Assembly: GCF_014656075.1 (NCBI RefSeq)
Contig: NZ_BNBS01000085.1
Span: 1-34,813, forward strand
Reading direction: 5' to 3'
Source: Streptomyces hydrogenans
GTDB lineage: Bacteria; Actinomycetota; Actinomycetes; Streptomycetales; Streptomycetaceae
Length of the DNA: 34,813 bases
Shown here: one piece after another, positions 1 to 7,618 of the stretch
How positions within the stretch are numbered: the stretch's first letter is position 1
Layout of the letters: every line of letters begins with the position of its first letter
Notes under the pieces: model-generated
The model's input: only the letters and a program-made list of their open reading frames with translations
What the model was told of the DNA's origin: nothing
Database searches by the model: none
Position numbers and translations under genes: made by a program

Positions 1-24
1 GGGCGTGGGCGTGGGCGTGGGCGT
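1..24. repeat. GGGCGT hexanucleotide tandem repeat
   Basis: Four perfect copies of GGGCGT sit at the left edge, inside the leftward frame of the preceding entry, where they encode alternating Ala-His. The array may continue beyond the window. Such coding microsatellites can vary in length between strains without breaking frame, because the unit is 6 bp. Confidence 0.75.
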
Positions 25-1120
25 CGGGGGAGGCGGGCGGGAACTCCGGCGGCAGCGGCGGCAGCGCGCCGGGCGCGACGCCCTCGGCGGGCAGCGGCGC
101 GGCGGCGGGGACGGCGTCGACGGGAGCGTCCTCGGCCACGGGCGCCACTTCGGCTTCGGATCCGGCTTCGTTCGCGTTCGCGTCGGCGTCCGGGCTGCCC
201 TCGGCCTCGGTCTCGGCCTCGGTCTCGGACTCGTACTCGGTCTGAGTCTCCGTGTCGGCGTGGACGCCGGTGTCGGGGGTGGTCTCCGCTCCTCCGGCCG
301 CAGCCTCGGCCTCCGCCTCGGCATCGAGGCCGGTCCGGTCCTCGGCCTCCGCCGCGGAGTCGGAACCGTAGGGCTCGTCGGCAGGCGCCGGGTCGGAGGC
401 GACCTCGGCCGTCTCCCGCGCCTCGGCGGGCTCTTCGGCGGCGGGGGCCGGGGTGACGTCGGCGCGGGCCAGGCCCGCGGCCTCGGGGGAGCCGGGGAGG
501 GGGCCGGCCGTCGGGTCGGGCGCCGGGGCGGGCACGGGGGCGGGCACCGGCTGCGCCGCCGGGTTGAAGCGCATGGTGGCGCCGCTGTCCACGTCACCGC
601 CGCCGAAGGGCGCGCCGGGCGCGGGCGCCGGAGCGGGGGCGGGGTAGGCGGGAGCGCCGGGGGCCGCGGCCTCGGTGCCGTACCCGCCGTGCGGCGCGGG
701 GGCCTGCTGACCGGGGTACTGGCCCGGGATCTGGTGGGGCACGGGCGCGGGCGCGGGCGCCGGGTAGGCGGGCGGCGCGGGCGGCATGCCGGGAGCGGCG
801 GCCTCGGAGCCGTACGCCCCGTACGGCCCGGGCACGGGGGGCTGCTGACCGGGCACCTGGCCGGGCGCGGGCTGCGGCGGGGTGTGCGTCCAGCCGGGCT
901 GGAAGCCGCCCGGGGGCACCCCGGGCACCGGGACCGGCGCGCCCGTCGGCGGAGGGGGAGTGACACCGCCGTCGCCCGAACCGCCCGGCGCGTTCTGCGT
1001 GTACCAGGCCGGCGGGGTGTAGTCGATGGTGAACTCACCCGTCATCTCGGCGGGATCCGCGTCGGACTCGTCGGCGGGCACGTTCCAGCCCCCGCGGATG
1101 TCGTCCCGATCGCCGTTCAC
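1..1120 (-). CDS. Proline/alanine/glutamate-rich N-terminus of an EspI/MinD-like ESX-associated protein (truncated by window edge)
   Basis: An open leftward frame of 373 codons runs from a GTG at 1120 off the left edge with no stop. AGGAGG at 1125-1130 lies 4 nt before the GTG, and this is the basis for the start. The first ~45 residues are mixed (begins VNGDRDDIRGGWNVPADESD, then GEFTIDYTPPAWYTQ). A long Pro/Ala/Gly stretch follows, in which a ~45-residue unit (YGxEAAAPG...AYPAPAPAP) is present twice. After that comes an acidic Glu/Ala/Thr stretch (ETEAETEAE) and finally HAHAHA at the edge. No folded domain is reached. In ESX loci a protein with a proline-rich front and a MinD-like ATPase back (EspI, Rv3876) is common, and I recall a similar one at this position in S. 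coelicolor (SCO5717). The ATPase part would lie outside the window, so the identity is inference. It is probably the last gene of the eccE arm. Confidence 0.72.
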   Translation of the reverse strand, partial: MNGDRDDIRGGWNVPADESDADPAEMTGEFTIDYTPPAWYTQNAPGGSGDGGVTPPPPTGAPVPVPGVPPGGFQPGWTHTPPQPAPGQVPGQQPPVPGPYGAYGSEAAAPGMPPAPPAYPAPAPAPVPHQIPGQYPGQQAPAPHGGYGTEAAAPGAPAYPAPAPAPAPGAPFGGGDVDSGATMRFNPAAQPVPAPVPAPAPDPTAGPLPGSPEAAGLARADVTPAPAAEEPAEARETAEVASDPAPADEPYGSDSAAEAEDRTGLDAEAEAEAAAGGAETTPDTGVHADTETQTEYESETEAETEAEGSPDADANANEAGSEAEVAPVAEDAPVDAVPAAAPLPAEGVAPGALPPLPPEFPPASPDAHAHAHA

Positions 1121-1531
1121 TTTGCCTCCTGGTGTGGTCGAGCACCCTTGTGCCGTCGTGCGTCGGGGCCACCGTTCGCTGCCGGTCGGACCGGCTCTCC
1201 CCTCGGACCCGGCGACCGTTCCGAGGGATACTCCGCCGCGCCCCCACCCACCCTAAACGCCCCCGCCGCCGCGGCGGCAGGCCCGTCCTCTCCCGGAGGC
1301 CGTCCCTCCGCCCCCGAGCGGGGCCACGGTGACGCCGGTGCGGCGGAGCGTGAGGAACCGCCCCGGGCGAAACCGCACGAGAGGGGGCAAGGCGCCCTCA
1401 TTCGTACCGCTCCGCCCGCCCGGGTCCCCGCCCGAACGGGTGATGTGACGAACCGGCGGCCGCGCGCCCGATCCCGGGCACGCGACCGCCGGTTCGTCAC
1501 CGCCCCGTCGCCGGGGGACGGGACCGTCGGC
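1121..1531. other. 411-bp intergenic stretch with a strong hairpin, otherwise no gene
   Basis: No convincing frame lies here on either strand. The stretch separates the DUF397 gene (stop at 1532) from the Pro-rich gene (start 1120), both leftward. Its main feature is the hairpin at 1445-1500. About 325 bases remain between that hairpin and the GTG at 1120, enough for a separate promoter, but I could not pick out a good -35/-10 pair. Local GC-rich palindromic stretches (around 1262-1280) look like composition rather than sites. Confidence 0.5.
1445..1500 (-). terminator. Long hairpin terminator after the DUF397 gene
   Basis: A perfect 15-bp inverted repeat (GTGACGAACCGGCGG at 1445-1459 against its complement at 1486-1500) continues inward to a 26-bp stem with two mismatches and a 4-nt loop at 1471-1474. 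It begins about 32 nt past the DUF397 stop in the leftward direction. There is no T-run, which is usual for Streptomyces terminators. It should separate DUF397 transcription from the Pro-rich gene. Confidence 0.7.
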
Positions 1532-1765
1532 TCAGCGCAGGTCGAACTCGCCGTCCCGCGCGCCGAGCACGAACGCCGTCCACTCCGCCTCCGTGTAGCG
1601 CAGCACGGTGCCGTGGTCCAGCGAGGAACGCATGGCGACGGCGCCGCCCGGCAGGTGCGCGATCTCGACGCGCTCCTCGTCCGGGCTCGTGCCGGGGGCG
1701 CCGATCCACTCGACGTCCGAGATGTCGAGGGCGTACAACTCGTCCTTCTCCTGCGCGCTCCCCAT
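1532..1765 (-). CDS. DUF397 domain protein
   Basis: A 77-residue protein beginning MGSAQEKDELYALDISDVEWIG (shown in part as GSAQEKDELY and DVEWIGAPG). It carries the family hallmarks of DUF397: a short strand pattern ending in RSSLDHGTVLRYTEAEWTAFVLGARDGEFD. AAGGA at 1772-1776 precedes the ATG. DUF397 proteins are small actinobacterial proteins of uncertain role, most often encoded beside Scr1/Xre-type helix-turn-helix regulators. No such regulator is visible here. The gene lies in the same direction as eccE but 154 bp after the 1920-2639 gene, and it is closed by the hairpin at 1445-1500, so it may be an insertion into the eccE arm. Family assignment is from motif recognition. Confidence 0.85.
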   Translation of the reverse strand: MGSAQEKDELYALDISDVEWIGAPGTSPDEERVEIAHLPGGAVAMRSSLDHGTVLRYTEAEWTAFVLGARDGEFDLR

Positions 1766-1919
1766 GGGAGTTCCTTTCGCTCACGGCCTGTCGGCGGACC
1801 ATGTGTCCCGTGGCGCGGGGGAGTTGGGCCCGCCCGTGCCACCAGGAGAAATACTAGGGAAACCGGCCCCGCGCGGGGGCGGCTTCGGCCGATCGCACCC
1901 GGCGGACCGACGGGTTCCG

Positions 1920-2639
1920 TCAGTCCATCCGGCGGGCCGTGCCCAGCAGGCCCGACTCCGCGTCCGTCGCGTGGGTGATGACCCAGTGCCGCTCGCCGCC
2001 CGCGCACCACAGCGTCACGCCGTCCCCGAGCGTCGGCAGCGCGTCGACCTCGGTCTGCGTCAGGCCCAGGATGCGCCCGGTCTGCTGGGCCTCCTGCGGC
2101 GACACCCGCTGGATGCCGACGAGCGTGGCCGCGCGCATCAGCCGCGGGGCGACCGGGCTGAGGTACGGCAGCAGCGTCAGCACGGACTGCCACGGCGAGG
2201 AGACGACCCGCCCCCGCGGCGGCCGCATGCCGCAGTCCCGCACCACGACGGCCGGGCTGCCGACGGTCGCGCCCAGCGGCGGGACCCGGCCCACGTCGTG
2301 GAGCGTGATGCACTCCAGGCCGGCGCCCGCCGCCTGCGCGAGCCCCACCCACGCGTGCGGACGGCCGGTCTCCACCACGACCCGGGAGCCGGTGGCGGCG
2401 GCCCGCAGCGCGAGCACCTGGGCCGTCCACAGACCGCCGATCAGCAGGACGTCGTACGGCGTCGAGCGGTGGAAGCCCACCAGCTGCGAGCGGCCCTCGG
2501 AGTCCTCGCCGATCACCACGCCGTCGTCGCCCACCGGGAGCGAGAGCGCGCCCAGCTCGGCCGCCGGGACGGTGTGCCCCGCGTGCCGCGGGCCGATCAG
2601 ACCGCGCAGCCCCTTCACCGCTCCACCGCGTCCCCTCAT
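1920..2639 (-). CDS. T7SS-locus protein of unknown function, coupled to eccE
   Basis: 239 residues, beginning MRGRGGAVKGLRGLIGPRHAGH. The ATG overlaps the eccE stop (ATGA, 2636-2639) and GGAGGT sits 5 nt upstream, so translation is coupled to eccE. I see no signal peptide and no clear transmembrane helix. A segment DVLLIGGLWTAQVLALRAA followed by RVVVETGRPHAWVGLA resembles a nucleotide-binding-type beta-alpha unit, but it lacks a Walker A motif. The C-terminal part has VSPQEAQQTGRILGLTQTEVDALPTLGDG and a WCAGGERHWVITHA strand pair. The tight coupling suggests it works with EccE, perhaps as a cytoplasmic partner, but no function can be assigned. An internal GTG at 2618 is an alternative start with a weaker ribosome site. 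Confidence 0.8.
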   Translation of the reverse strand: MRGRGGAVKGLRGLIGPRHAGHTVPAAELGALSLPVGDDGVVIGEDSEGRSQLVGFHRSTPYDVLLIGGLWTAQVLALRAAATGSRVVVETGRPHAWVGLAQAAGAGLECITLHDVGRVPPLGATVGSPAVVVRDCGMRPPRGRVVSSPWQSVLTLLPYLSPVAPRLMRAATLVGIQRVSPQEAQQTGRILGLTQTEVDALPTLGDGVTLWCAGGERHWVITHATDAESGLLGTARRMD

Positions 2640-3988
2640 CGGGCACCTCCGAGAGGCATCGTCGCCAGCACGCCCGGCAGCTGCTCGCGGTCCAGCCGCG
2701 TCAGCCCGACCTTCGCGGTGCGCGCCGCCTGTTCGAGGGTCCGGCGCACCCGGACCAGTTCGTTGTCGGAACCGCCGGTGACCCGGAGGTGGCCGCCGAC
2801 CTCCATCACGCCCTGCCGCGTGCCGCGCCGGACGGTGAGGCTGAACGTCGTGGCGTAGGCGGGCACCGAGGTCAGCAGCGAGACCAGCCGGGGCAGCGGA
2901 GCCGCGCCCCGGCCCAGCTCGGGCCAGCGGCCGACCGCGTACGTGGTGTGCCAGCGGTCGTCGCACCGCCAGACCCGTGAGGTCTCGGCCGTCCGCCGCT
3001 GCGGGGCCGCGTCCGCCCGGCCCGCGCGCGCGGCGGCGTGCGGGCTCGTGCAGGCGGCCGTCGCGATCGTCGAGTTGACTTCTTCCTGGTCCAGGACGAC
3101 CGCCTGGAACCCGGCGCCGGTGATCCGGCTCGCCAGGTGGTCCGCGATCCGGACCAGGCAGCGCTGCGCGCCCTCCAGACCGCCGCCGCGCGCCGCGACC
3201 GCCTCCTTGCAGCGCTCGGGGTCCAGCTTCACCGCCACCCACGTCAGCCGCAGCGCGGGCGCGCCGGTCCGCTCCTGGAGCGGGGTGTACGAGAGCCGGG
3301 CCACGGACTGCTGGGGCAGGTGCGGCGCCGGGGCCGGCCGGACCTGCTGCACCAGCTGGACCGACTCGACCACGATGTCGTCGACCTCCAGGGCGTCGCC
3401 CAGGAGGCTCAGCGGGAAGGCGCGCGCCCCGAAGACCGGCCGCAGCGCCGAACCGCTCGCCTCGACGCGCAGCACGGCGGTCAGGAACGAGCCGTCGCCC
3501 AGCATGCCGACGGTGCGGTGGTTCCGGTCGACGTACGGCCGGGCGCCGAAGCCCCGCACGCTCTCCGTGACCGGGGCGAGCGAGGGGTCGGCGTCGGGCC
3601 CGGCCGGCGCGGTGTCGCGGCGGCGCGAGCGCAGCGAGAGCGCCGTCCCCATCCAGTCCTGCACGGCCTGGCCGCGGCGCCGTATCACCGCGAGGAGCAC
3701 GAGGACGCCGGCGGCGACGCACGTGGGGACGAGCCAGAGCCCGCCCATCACGAAGCCGACGGCCACCAGCGCGAGCGCCGCCTCCACCAGCACGAGCTGA
3801 CGGAGTTGCACCGGCCCGAGCCGGCCGGTGCGGGACAGCGGACGGAGCGTCGTCGTCGCCGGGACGGCCCCCGCGGCCGCCGGGCCGCGGGATGACTCAC
3901 CGGGCCCGTTGCTGCGTTGCCGTCGGGAAGATTGAGGCGCTCGGCCGCTGGTCCGCCGCCCGTCGCGCGCACGCGTCGCCGTACCCAT
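2636..3988 (-). CDS. eccE: EccE, membrane component of the type VII secretion core complex
   Basis: 450 residues from the ATG at 3988 (MGTATRARDGRR). GAGGGGG lies about 10 nt upstream. An in-frame upstream start at 4072 would add 28 residues, but it has no better site and runs into the shared promoter region. The N-terminal ~80 residues are basic, Pro/Ala-rich and cytoplasmic. Two adjacent transmembrane helices follow (LVLVEAALALVAVGFVMGGLW and LVPTCVAAGVLVLLAVI, about residues 93-133), then a large soluble domain, as in EccE. EccE forms the inner-membrane ESX channel complex with EccB, EccC and EccD. The gene is divergent from eccB, with about 180 bp between them, and overlaps the next gene by 4 nt. 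EccE sequences are the least conserved of the Ecc set, so the call rests on topology plus context. Confidence 0.85.
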   Translation of the reverse strand: MGTATRARDGRRTSGRAPQSSRRQRSNGPGESSRGPAAAGAVPATTTLRPLSRTGRLGPVQLRQLVLVEAALALVAVGFVMGGLWLVPTCVAAGVLVLLAVIRRRGQAVQDWMGTALSLRSRRRDTAPAGPDADPSLAPVTESVRGFGARPYVDRNHRTVGMLGDGSFLTAVLRVEASGSALRPVFGARAFPLSLLGDALEVDDIVVESVQLVQQVRPAPAPHLPQQSVARLSYTPLQERTGAPALRLTWVAVKLDPERCKEAVAARGGGLEGAQRCLVRIADHLASRITGAGFQAVVLDQEEVNSTIATAACTSPHAAARAGRADAAPQRRTAETSRVWRCDDRWHTTYAVGRWPELGRGAAPLPRLVSLLTSVPAYATTFSLTVRRGTRQGVMEVGGHLRVTGGSDNELVRVRRTLEQAARTAKVGLTRLDREQLPGVLATMPLGGAR

Positions 3989-4169
3989 CGCCGCGTTGCC
4001 CCCTCGTGTCCGTAATAGCCGAATTCCCTTGGGCGTTGACCGGGCGATCACCCTACCTGAGCGGTGAGACACGGGTGCCGCCAGGCATAGTAGGGGGCGG
4101 CGGGACGGCGGACGGACCCGCCGAGTGTGGCAACCTGGTCGGCCGGCGGGGAGAGGGACGACACATCAG
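3989..4169. promoter_or_regulatory. Divergent promoter region between eccE and eccB
   Basis: 181 bp separate the starts of eccE (leftward) and eccB (rightward), so both core-gene arms must start here. On the leftward strand a TAGGGT hexamer (complement of 4050-4055) fits a Streptomyces -10, but no good -35 is seen. On the rightward strand CATAGT at 4086-4091 is a weak -10 candidate. TTGACC at 4036-4041 has no suitably spaced -10. Confidence 0.4.
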
Positions 4170-5693
4170 ATGGCATCACGACGCGACGAACTGAACGCCT
4201 ACACCTTCGCGAAGCGGAGATTGGTCGCGCAGTTCGTGCAGCCCAACTCGACGGGCTCCGAGGAAGGCGCGCCGCGCCCGCTGCGCGCGGTGGTGCCCGG
4301 CGCGATCGTCGGCGCGGTCGTCCTCGCCGTCTTCGGGGCCTGGGGCATGTTCAAGCCCGTCGCCCCCAAGGACTGGGACAAGCCCGGCCAGAACGTGATT
4401 ATCGCCGACAAGTCGACCACCCGGTACGTGGTCCTCAAGACAGGCGACAAGCTCCAGCTCCACCCGGTCCTCAACATGTCGTCGGCGAAGCTGCTCCTCG
4501 ACCCCGACAAGAACAAGATCATCACCGTCGCCGAGTCCGTGCTCGACAGCGGCAAGATCCCGCACGGCGCCACCCTCGGCATCCCGTACGCCCCCGACCG
4601 CCTCCCCGACGAGAAGGAGGCCGGCGCCGCCAAGCGCTGGGCCGTCTGCGAACGCCCCGGCGAGGGCGGCCGCGCGATCCAGAAGGCCGCCTTCGTCCTC
4701 GCCGCGCGCGAGGAGGCCAAGACCGACGGCGCCGAACGGCTCACCGACGGGGAACTCCTCTACGTCGAGGGCCCGGACCGCACCCGCTTCGTCGTCGACG
4801 CCCGGGGGACCGCGTACCCCGTCGAGAAGGACGAACTGCTGCTCCGCCAGCTCGTCGGCCAGGGCCGCGCCGCCCAGCGCGTCTCGGAAGCCTGGCTGAA
4901 CACCCTGCACAAGGGCGACACCATCTCCTTCCCCGAGCTCCCCGGCAAGCCCGGCACCACCTCGTCCGTCAGCGGCCTGTCTCCCGAGGTCGGCAAGGTC
5001 GGCATGGTGCTCTCCGCGACCGACGGCACCCGCAAGCAGATGTACGTCGTGCTCCAGGACCGGGTCGCCCCCGTCTCCGACTTCACCGCCAAGCTGCTCC
5101 TCAACAGCCGCCGGCTCGTCGACCTCGGCCAGGCCGGCCAGGCCACCAAGGTCAGCGGCGGCGCCTTCCAGCCGGGCGACGCCTTCGGCAAGGACAAGAA
5201 GTGGCCCGAGGCGGTCCCCGTCCCCGTCAACGAGGCGGGCACCGACGAGGGCAGCCGCAACACCGTCTGCAACGTGCTCCGCTCGGTCGACCCCGACAAG
5301 GGCACCACCACCCTGAGCACCTGGGCGGGCAAGGACTTCCCCGCCACCCTGCCGACCGGCTCCAGCAGCGCCTACGTCACCCCCGGCTCCGGCCAGCTCT
5401 TCCGCCAGTTCAAGGGCTCCACCACCGCCAGCGGCTTCCTCTTCCTCGTCACCGACACCGGCCTGCGCTACGCGATGCAGTCCAACGGCGACACCACCAC
5501 CGACGACTCCGGCATCGGCTCCTCCGGCTCCGAGGAGGAGAAGCAGGCCCGGCAGGCGGAGGCCCAGCAGGCCCAGAACCGCCTCGGCTACAAGAACATC
5601 GAGCCGCTGCCCGTCCCCGCCGAGTGGTCCACCTTCCTGCCCACCGGCCCCCGCCTCTCCACCGGCGGCGCCCGCCAGCCGCAGGGCTCGTGA
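4170..5693 (+). CDS. eccB: EccB, periplasmic/cell-wall-side core component of type VII secretion
   Basis: 507 residues from the ATG at 4170 (MASRRDELNAYTFAKRRLVAQF), which matches the usual EccB opening: a short basic cytoplasmic helix, then one transmembrane segment (VVPGAIVGAVVLAVFGAWGMF, about residues 45-65). The rest is extracytoplasmic. Two cysteines, C160 and C367, are in positions like the disulfide pair known in mycobacterial EccB1. The tail is Ser/Glu/Gln-rich. A GAGAGGG stretch about 11 nt upstream is the likely ribosome site. An in-frame start at 4125 would add 15 residues unlike the family. EccB is part of the EccBCDE translocon and projects beyond the membrane. The stop overlaps the GTG of mycP1 (GTGA at 5690-5693), indicating coupling. 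Confidence 0.95.
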   Translation: MASRRDELNAYTFAKRRLVAQFVQPNSTGSEEGAPRPLRAVVPGAIVGAVVLAVFGAWGMFKPVAPKDWDKPGQNVIIADKSTTRYVVLKTGDKLQLHPVLNMSSAKLLLDPDKNKIITVAESVLDSGKIPHGATLGIPYAPDRLPDEKEAGAAKRWAVCERPGEGGRAIQKAAFVLAAREEAKTDGAERLTDGELLYVEGPDRTRFVVDARGTAYPVEKDELLLRQLVGQGRAAQRVSEAWLNTLHKGDTISFPELPGKPGTTSSVSGLSPEVGKVGMVLSATDGTRKQMYVVLQDRVAPVSDFTAKLLLNSRRLVDLGQAGQATKVSGGAFQPGDAFGKDKKWPEAVPVPVNEAGTDEGSRNTVCNVLRSVDPDKGTTTLSTWAGKDFPATLPTGSSSAYVTPGSGQLFRQFKGSTTASGFLFLVTDTGLRYAMQSNGDTTTDDSGIGSSGSEEEKQARQAEAQQAQNRLGYKNIEPLPVPAEWSTFLPTGPRLSTGGARQPQGS

Positions 5694-6943
5694 GCACGCC
5701 CCCGCGCCCGCTCGGGCGCCCCCCGCTCGTCCTCGCCGCGACCGCGCTCTGCGCCCTCGGCCTGCCGCTCGCCTCCGCCCCCACCGCGGCGGCGGAGGAC
5801 GGCGGCCAGTGCACCTACCCCAGCAAGAAGTACGAGGGCCGCCCCTGGTCCCTCCAGCGCGTCCAGCTCGACGAACTCTGGGCGCAGTCCACCGGCAAGG
5901 GCGTCCGCGTCGCCGTCATCGACACCGGCGTCGACGTGCGCAACCCCCAGCTGGCCAAGGCCGTCGACGCCAGGAGCGGGATCAACCTGATCCCGAAGGA
6001 GGCCAAGGACGCCAACGGCTACAAGCTGAAGCGCGGCAAGGAGAACGGCACCACCGACACCGTCGGCCACGGCACCAAGGTCGCCGGCATCATCGCCGCC
6101 CGCCCCGCCAAGGGCACCGGCTTCGTCGGCCTCGCCCCGGACGCCACGATCATCCCGATCCAGCAGAACGACGCCGACGGCAACGGCACCACCACGACCC
6201 TCGCGACCGCGATCCGCCACGCCATCGCCAAGAAGGCGGACGTGATCAACATCTCCCAGGACACGGCGAACGCGGTGAAGCCCACCCCGCTCCTGGAACA
6301 GGCCGTCAAGGCGGCCCTGGACCAGGACATCGTCGTCGTGGCCTCGGCGGGCAACGACGGCCTCGGCGGCAACGTCAAGGCCACCTACCCCGCCTCCTAC
6401 GAGGGCGTCCTCGCCGTCGCCGCCTCCGACCGCAACAACGAACGCGCCCAGTTCTCCCAGTCCGGCGACTTCGTCGGCATCGCCGCACCCGGCGTCGACA
6501 TGGTCTCCACGGTCCCCGGCGGCGGCCACTGCGCCGACAACGGCACCAGCTTCTCCGCCCCCTACGTCGCCGGCCTCGCCGCCCTGATCAAGGCGAAGCA
6601 CGACACGTGGACCCAGGAGCAGATCGTCGCCCAGATCCAGCAGACCGCCGAACGCTCGGTCGCCGGCCACGACCGCCTCGTCGGCTGGGGCGTCGTCGAC
6701 CCCGTCCGCGCCCTCACCGAGGACGACAAGCCCCTGGAGAAGCCCGTAGCGAGCGAGGGCGTCACCCGCGCCGAGGCCCCGACCCCGGCCGCCGTCCACC
6801 TAGGCGAGACCCCCGAACAGCGCGCCGCCCGCCTGGCCACCTACGTCGTCGTCAGCGGCGGCGTCCTGGTCGCCGCCATCGCCGGCACGGCCATCGCGCT
6901 GCGGGACCACCGACGGAGACGCGCGGCCCTGGCGGGCCGGTGA
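5690..6943 (+). CDS. mycP: Mycosin 1: membrane-anchored subtilisin-like serine protease of the T7SS
   Basis: 417 residues from a GTG overlapping the eccB stop by 4 nt. There is a signal sequence of about 35 residues (LVLAATALCALGLPLASAP, then AAA-ED). The S8 catalytic triad is complete: Asp78 in VAVIDTGVD, His127 in VGHGTKVAG, Ser287 in NGTSFSAPYVAGLAA. The oxyanion Asn222 is in SAGND. C41 and C281 could form a mycosin-type disulfide. A C-terminal helix (YVVVSGGVLVAAIAGTAIAL, about residues 384-403) followed by RDHRRRRAALAGR anchors it with the protease outside the cell membrane. Mycosins stabilise the ESX membrane complex and clip certain substrates. Placement directly after eccB is typical. 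A second mycosin gene is at 9429, so the two may divide structural and processing roles (inference). Confidence 0.94.
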   Translation: MSTPPRPLGRPPLVLAATALCALGLPLASAPTAAAEDGGQCTYPSKKYEGRPWSLQRVQLDELWAQSTGKGVRVAVIDTGVDVRNPQLAKAVDARSGINLIPKEAKDANGYKLKRGKENGTTDTVGHGTKVAGIIAARPAKGTGFVGLAPDATIIPIQQNDADGNGTTTTLATAIRHAIAKKADVINISQDTANAVKPTPLLEQAVKAALDQDIVVVASAGNDGLGGNVKATYPASYEGVLAVAASDRNNERAQFSQSGDFVGIAAPGVDMVSTVPGGGHCADNGTSFSAPYVAGLAALIKAKHDTWTQEQIVAQIQQTAERSVAGHDRLVGWGVVDPVRALTEDDKPLEKPVASEGVTRAEAPTPAAVHLGETPEQRAARLATYVVVSGGVLVAAIAGTAIALRDHRRRRAALAGR

Positions 6944-7017
6944 TCATTGCAGACGCACACGGCTGATAGCGTCCCGAGAAGAAGAGAACTGTAGAAGTCT
7001 CGTGACGAACAAGAGAC

Positions 7018-7046
7018 TTGGGGCTGTCAGTCGCAATCATTAGAGT
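7018..7046 (+). promoter_or_regulatory. Candidate promoter for the T7SS substrate genes
   Basis: TTGGGG (7018-7023), a 17-bp spacer and TAGAGT (7041-7046) match the Streptomyces vegetative pattern, with a perfect TAGRRT -10 and a partial -35. The expected start site is near 7053, giving a leader of about 65 nt before the small frame at 7119. It would let the substrate genes, second mycosin and esxBA be expressed apart from eccB-mycP1, which end at 6943. Confidence 0.55.
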
Positions 7047-7118
7047 GGTGAGCGCGCGATCGGTGGATGGCGAGTCGCCACGATCGCAATGCAGGGCAGC
7101 AGGAGCAAACGGGGAGGA

Positions 7119-7145
7119 ATGGCTCGTGTTTCACGTGACGGGTGA
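7119..7145 (+). CDS. Possible 8-codon leader peptide (MARVSRDG)
   Basis: ATG at 7119 follows GGGGAGGA (7111-7118) directly, the best ribosome site in this region. The frame reads MARVSRDG and stops at TGA 7143-7145, overlapping the GTG (7142-7144) of the next gene as GTGA. The GTG itself has no separate good site, so the small frame could deliver ribosomes to it by coupling. The spacing from the Shine-Dalgarno core to the ATG is short, so this could also be chance. No amino-acid bias suggests classical attenuation. Confidence 0.4.
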   Translation: MARVSRDG

Positions 7146-7612
7146 CGGGGGCGGGGGCGACAGTGACGAGTAATCTCGAGCTCGGTGTCGGCGAACTGAA
7201 GAAGTTCCGCGACCGGGTCGACGGCGTCATCAAGGACCTGGAGTCCGGCGCAGGCGGTGCGTCGAAGCTGGGCCAGAACCGCGTGACACGCGGATCGCTC
7301 GGCACTGGGATCGCCTTCGCCGAGGCGGACGGCTTCTTCACGGAGTACGAGCGGGTCCACAACTCCCTCGTCTCGCTCTCGAGGTCCCTCAGCGGCCAGA
7401 TCGAACTCCTCCAGATCGGCGTCCACGCTGCCGACGTCGGCTACGCCAATGTGGAGGAGGACCAGCGCCGGCGCTTCCATGACATCCGATCGCGCCTCAG
7501 CGAGGAGCGAGCCGAGGCCATCAGGCGCGAGGAAGAGGCGCGGAAGAAGAAGCCCGCCCAGCCCGCGCAGGAGAGCCAGGGCACCCGGAGCGGCAAGAAG
7601 AACCTGGGGTGA
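7142..7612 (+). CDS. Small helical protein with YxxxE motif, candidate T7SS substrate or substrate partner
   Basis: 156 residues from the GTG at 7142, or 149 from the GTG at 7163 (VTSNLELG). Neither has a strong ribosome site. The frame overlaps the small leader frame by GTGA. I do not recognise a named family. The body is predicted helical: a first helix around LGVGELKKFRDRVDGVIKDLESG, a second around FFTEYERVHNSLVSLSRSLSGQIELLQIGVHAA. These are followed by GYANVEEDQRRRF, which contains YxxxE (Y-A-N-V-E), the general T7SS export motif expected just after a helix-turn-helix. There is no WxG. The C-terminus is charged (EERAEAIRREEEARKKK) and ends Lys-rich. It precedes the WxG protein gene by 6 nt, so the two may form a PE/PPE-like or EspC/EspB-like pair. 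This is inference. Confidence 0.75.
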   Translation: MTGAGATVTSNLELGVGELKKFRDRVDGVIKDLESGAGGASKLGQNRVTRGSLGTGIAFAEADGFFTEYERVHNSLVSLSRSLSGQIELLQIGVHAADVGYANVEEDQRRRFHDIRSRLSEERAEAIRREEEARKKKPAQPAQESQGTRSGKKNLG

Positions 7613-7618
7613 CGACCG

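Noticed and set aside
5..1978. Rightward 657-aa open frame
   Set aside because: Gly/Arg-rich shadow of the leftward Pro/Ala-rich gene and DUF397; no ribosome site and no recognisable domain.
1117..2646. Leftward 509-aa frame spanning the DUF397 region
   Set aside because: Overlaps three better genes in other frames and is Arg/Gly/Ala/Pro-rich without domain features.
6947..6972. TTGCAG ... TAGCGT after mycP1 as a promoter
   Set aside because: Spacer is only 14 bp; the TTGGGG-N17-TAGAGT pair at 7018-7046 is better.
7163..7612. Shorter start (GTG 7163) for the YxxxE protein
   Set aside because: Not excluded, but the GTG at 7142 was kept because of the GTGA overlap with the small leader frame.
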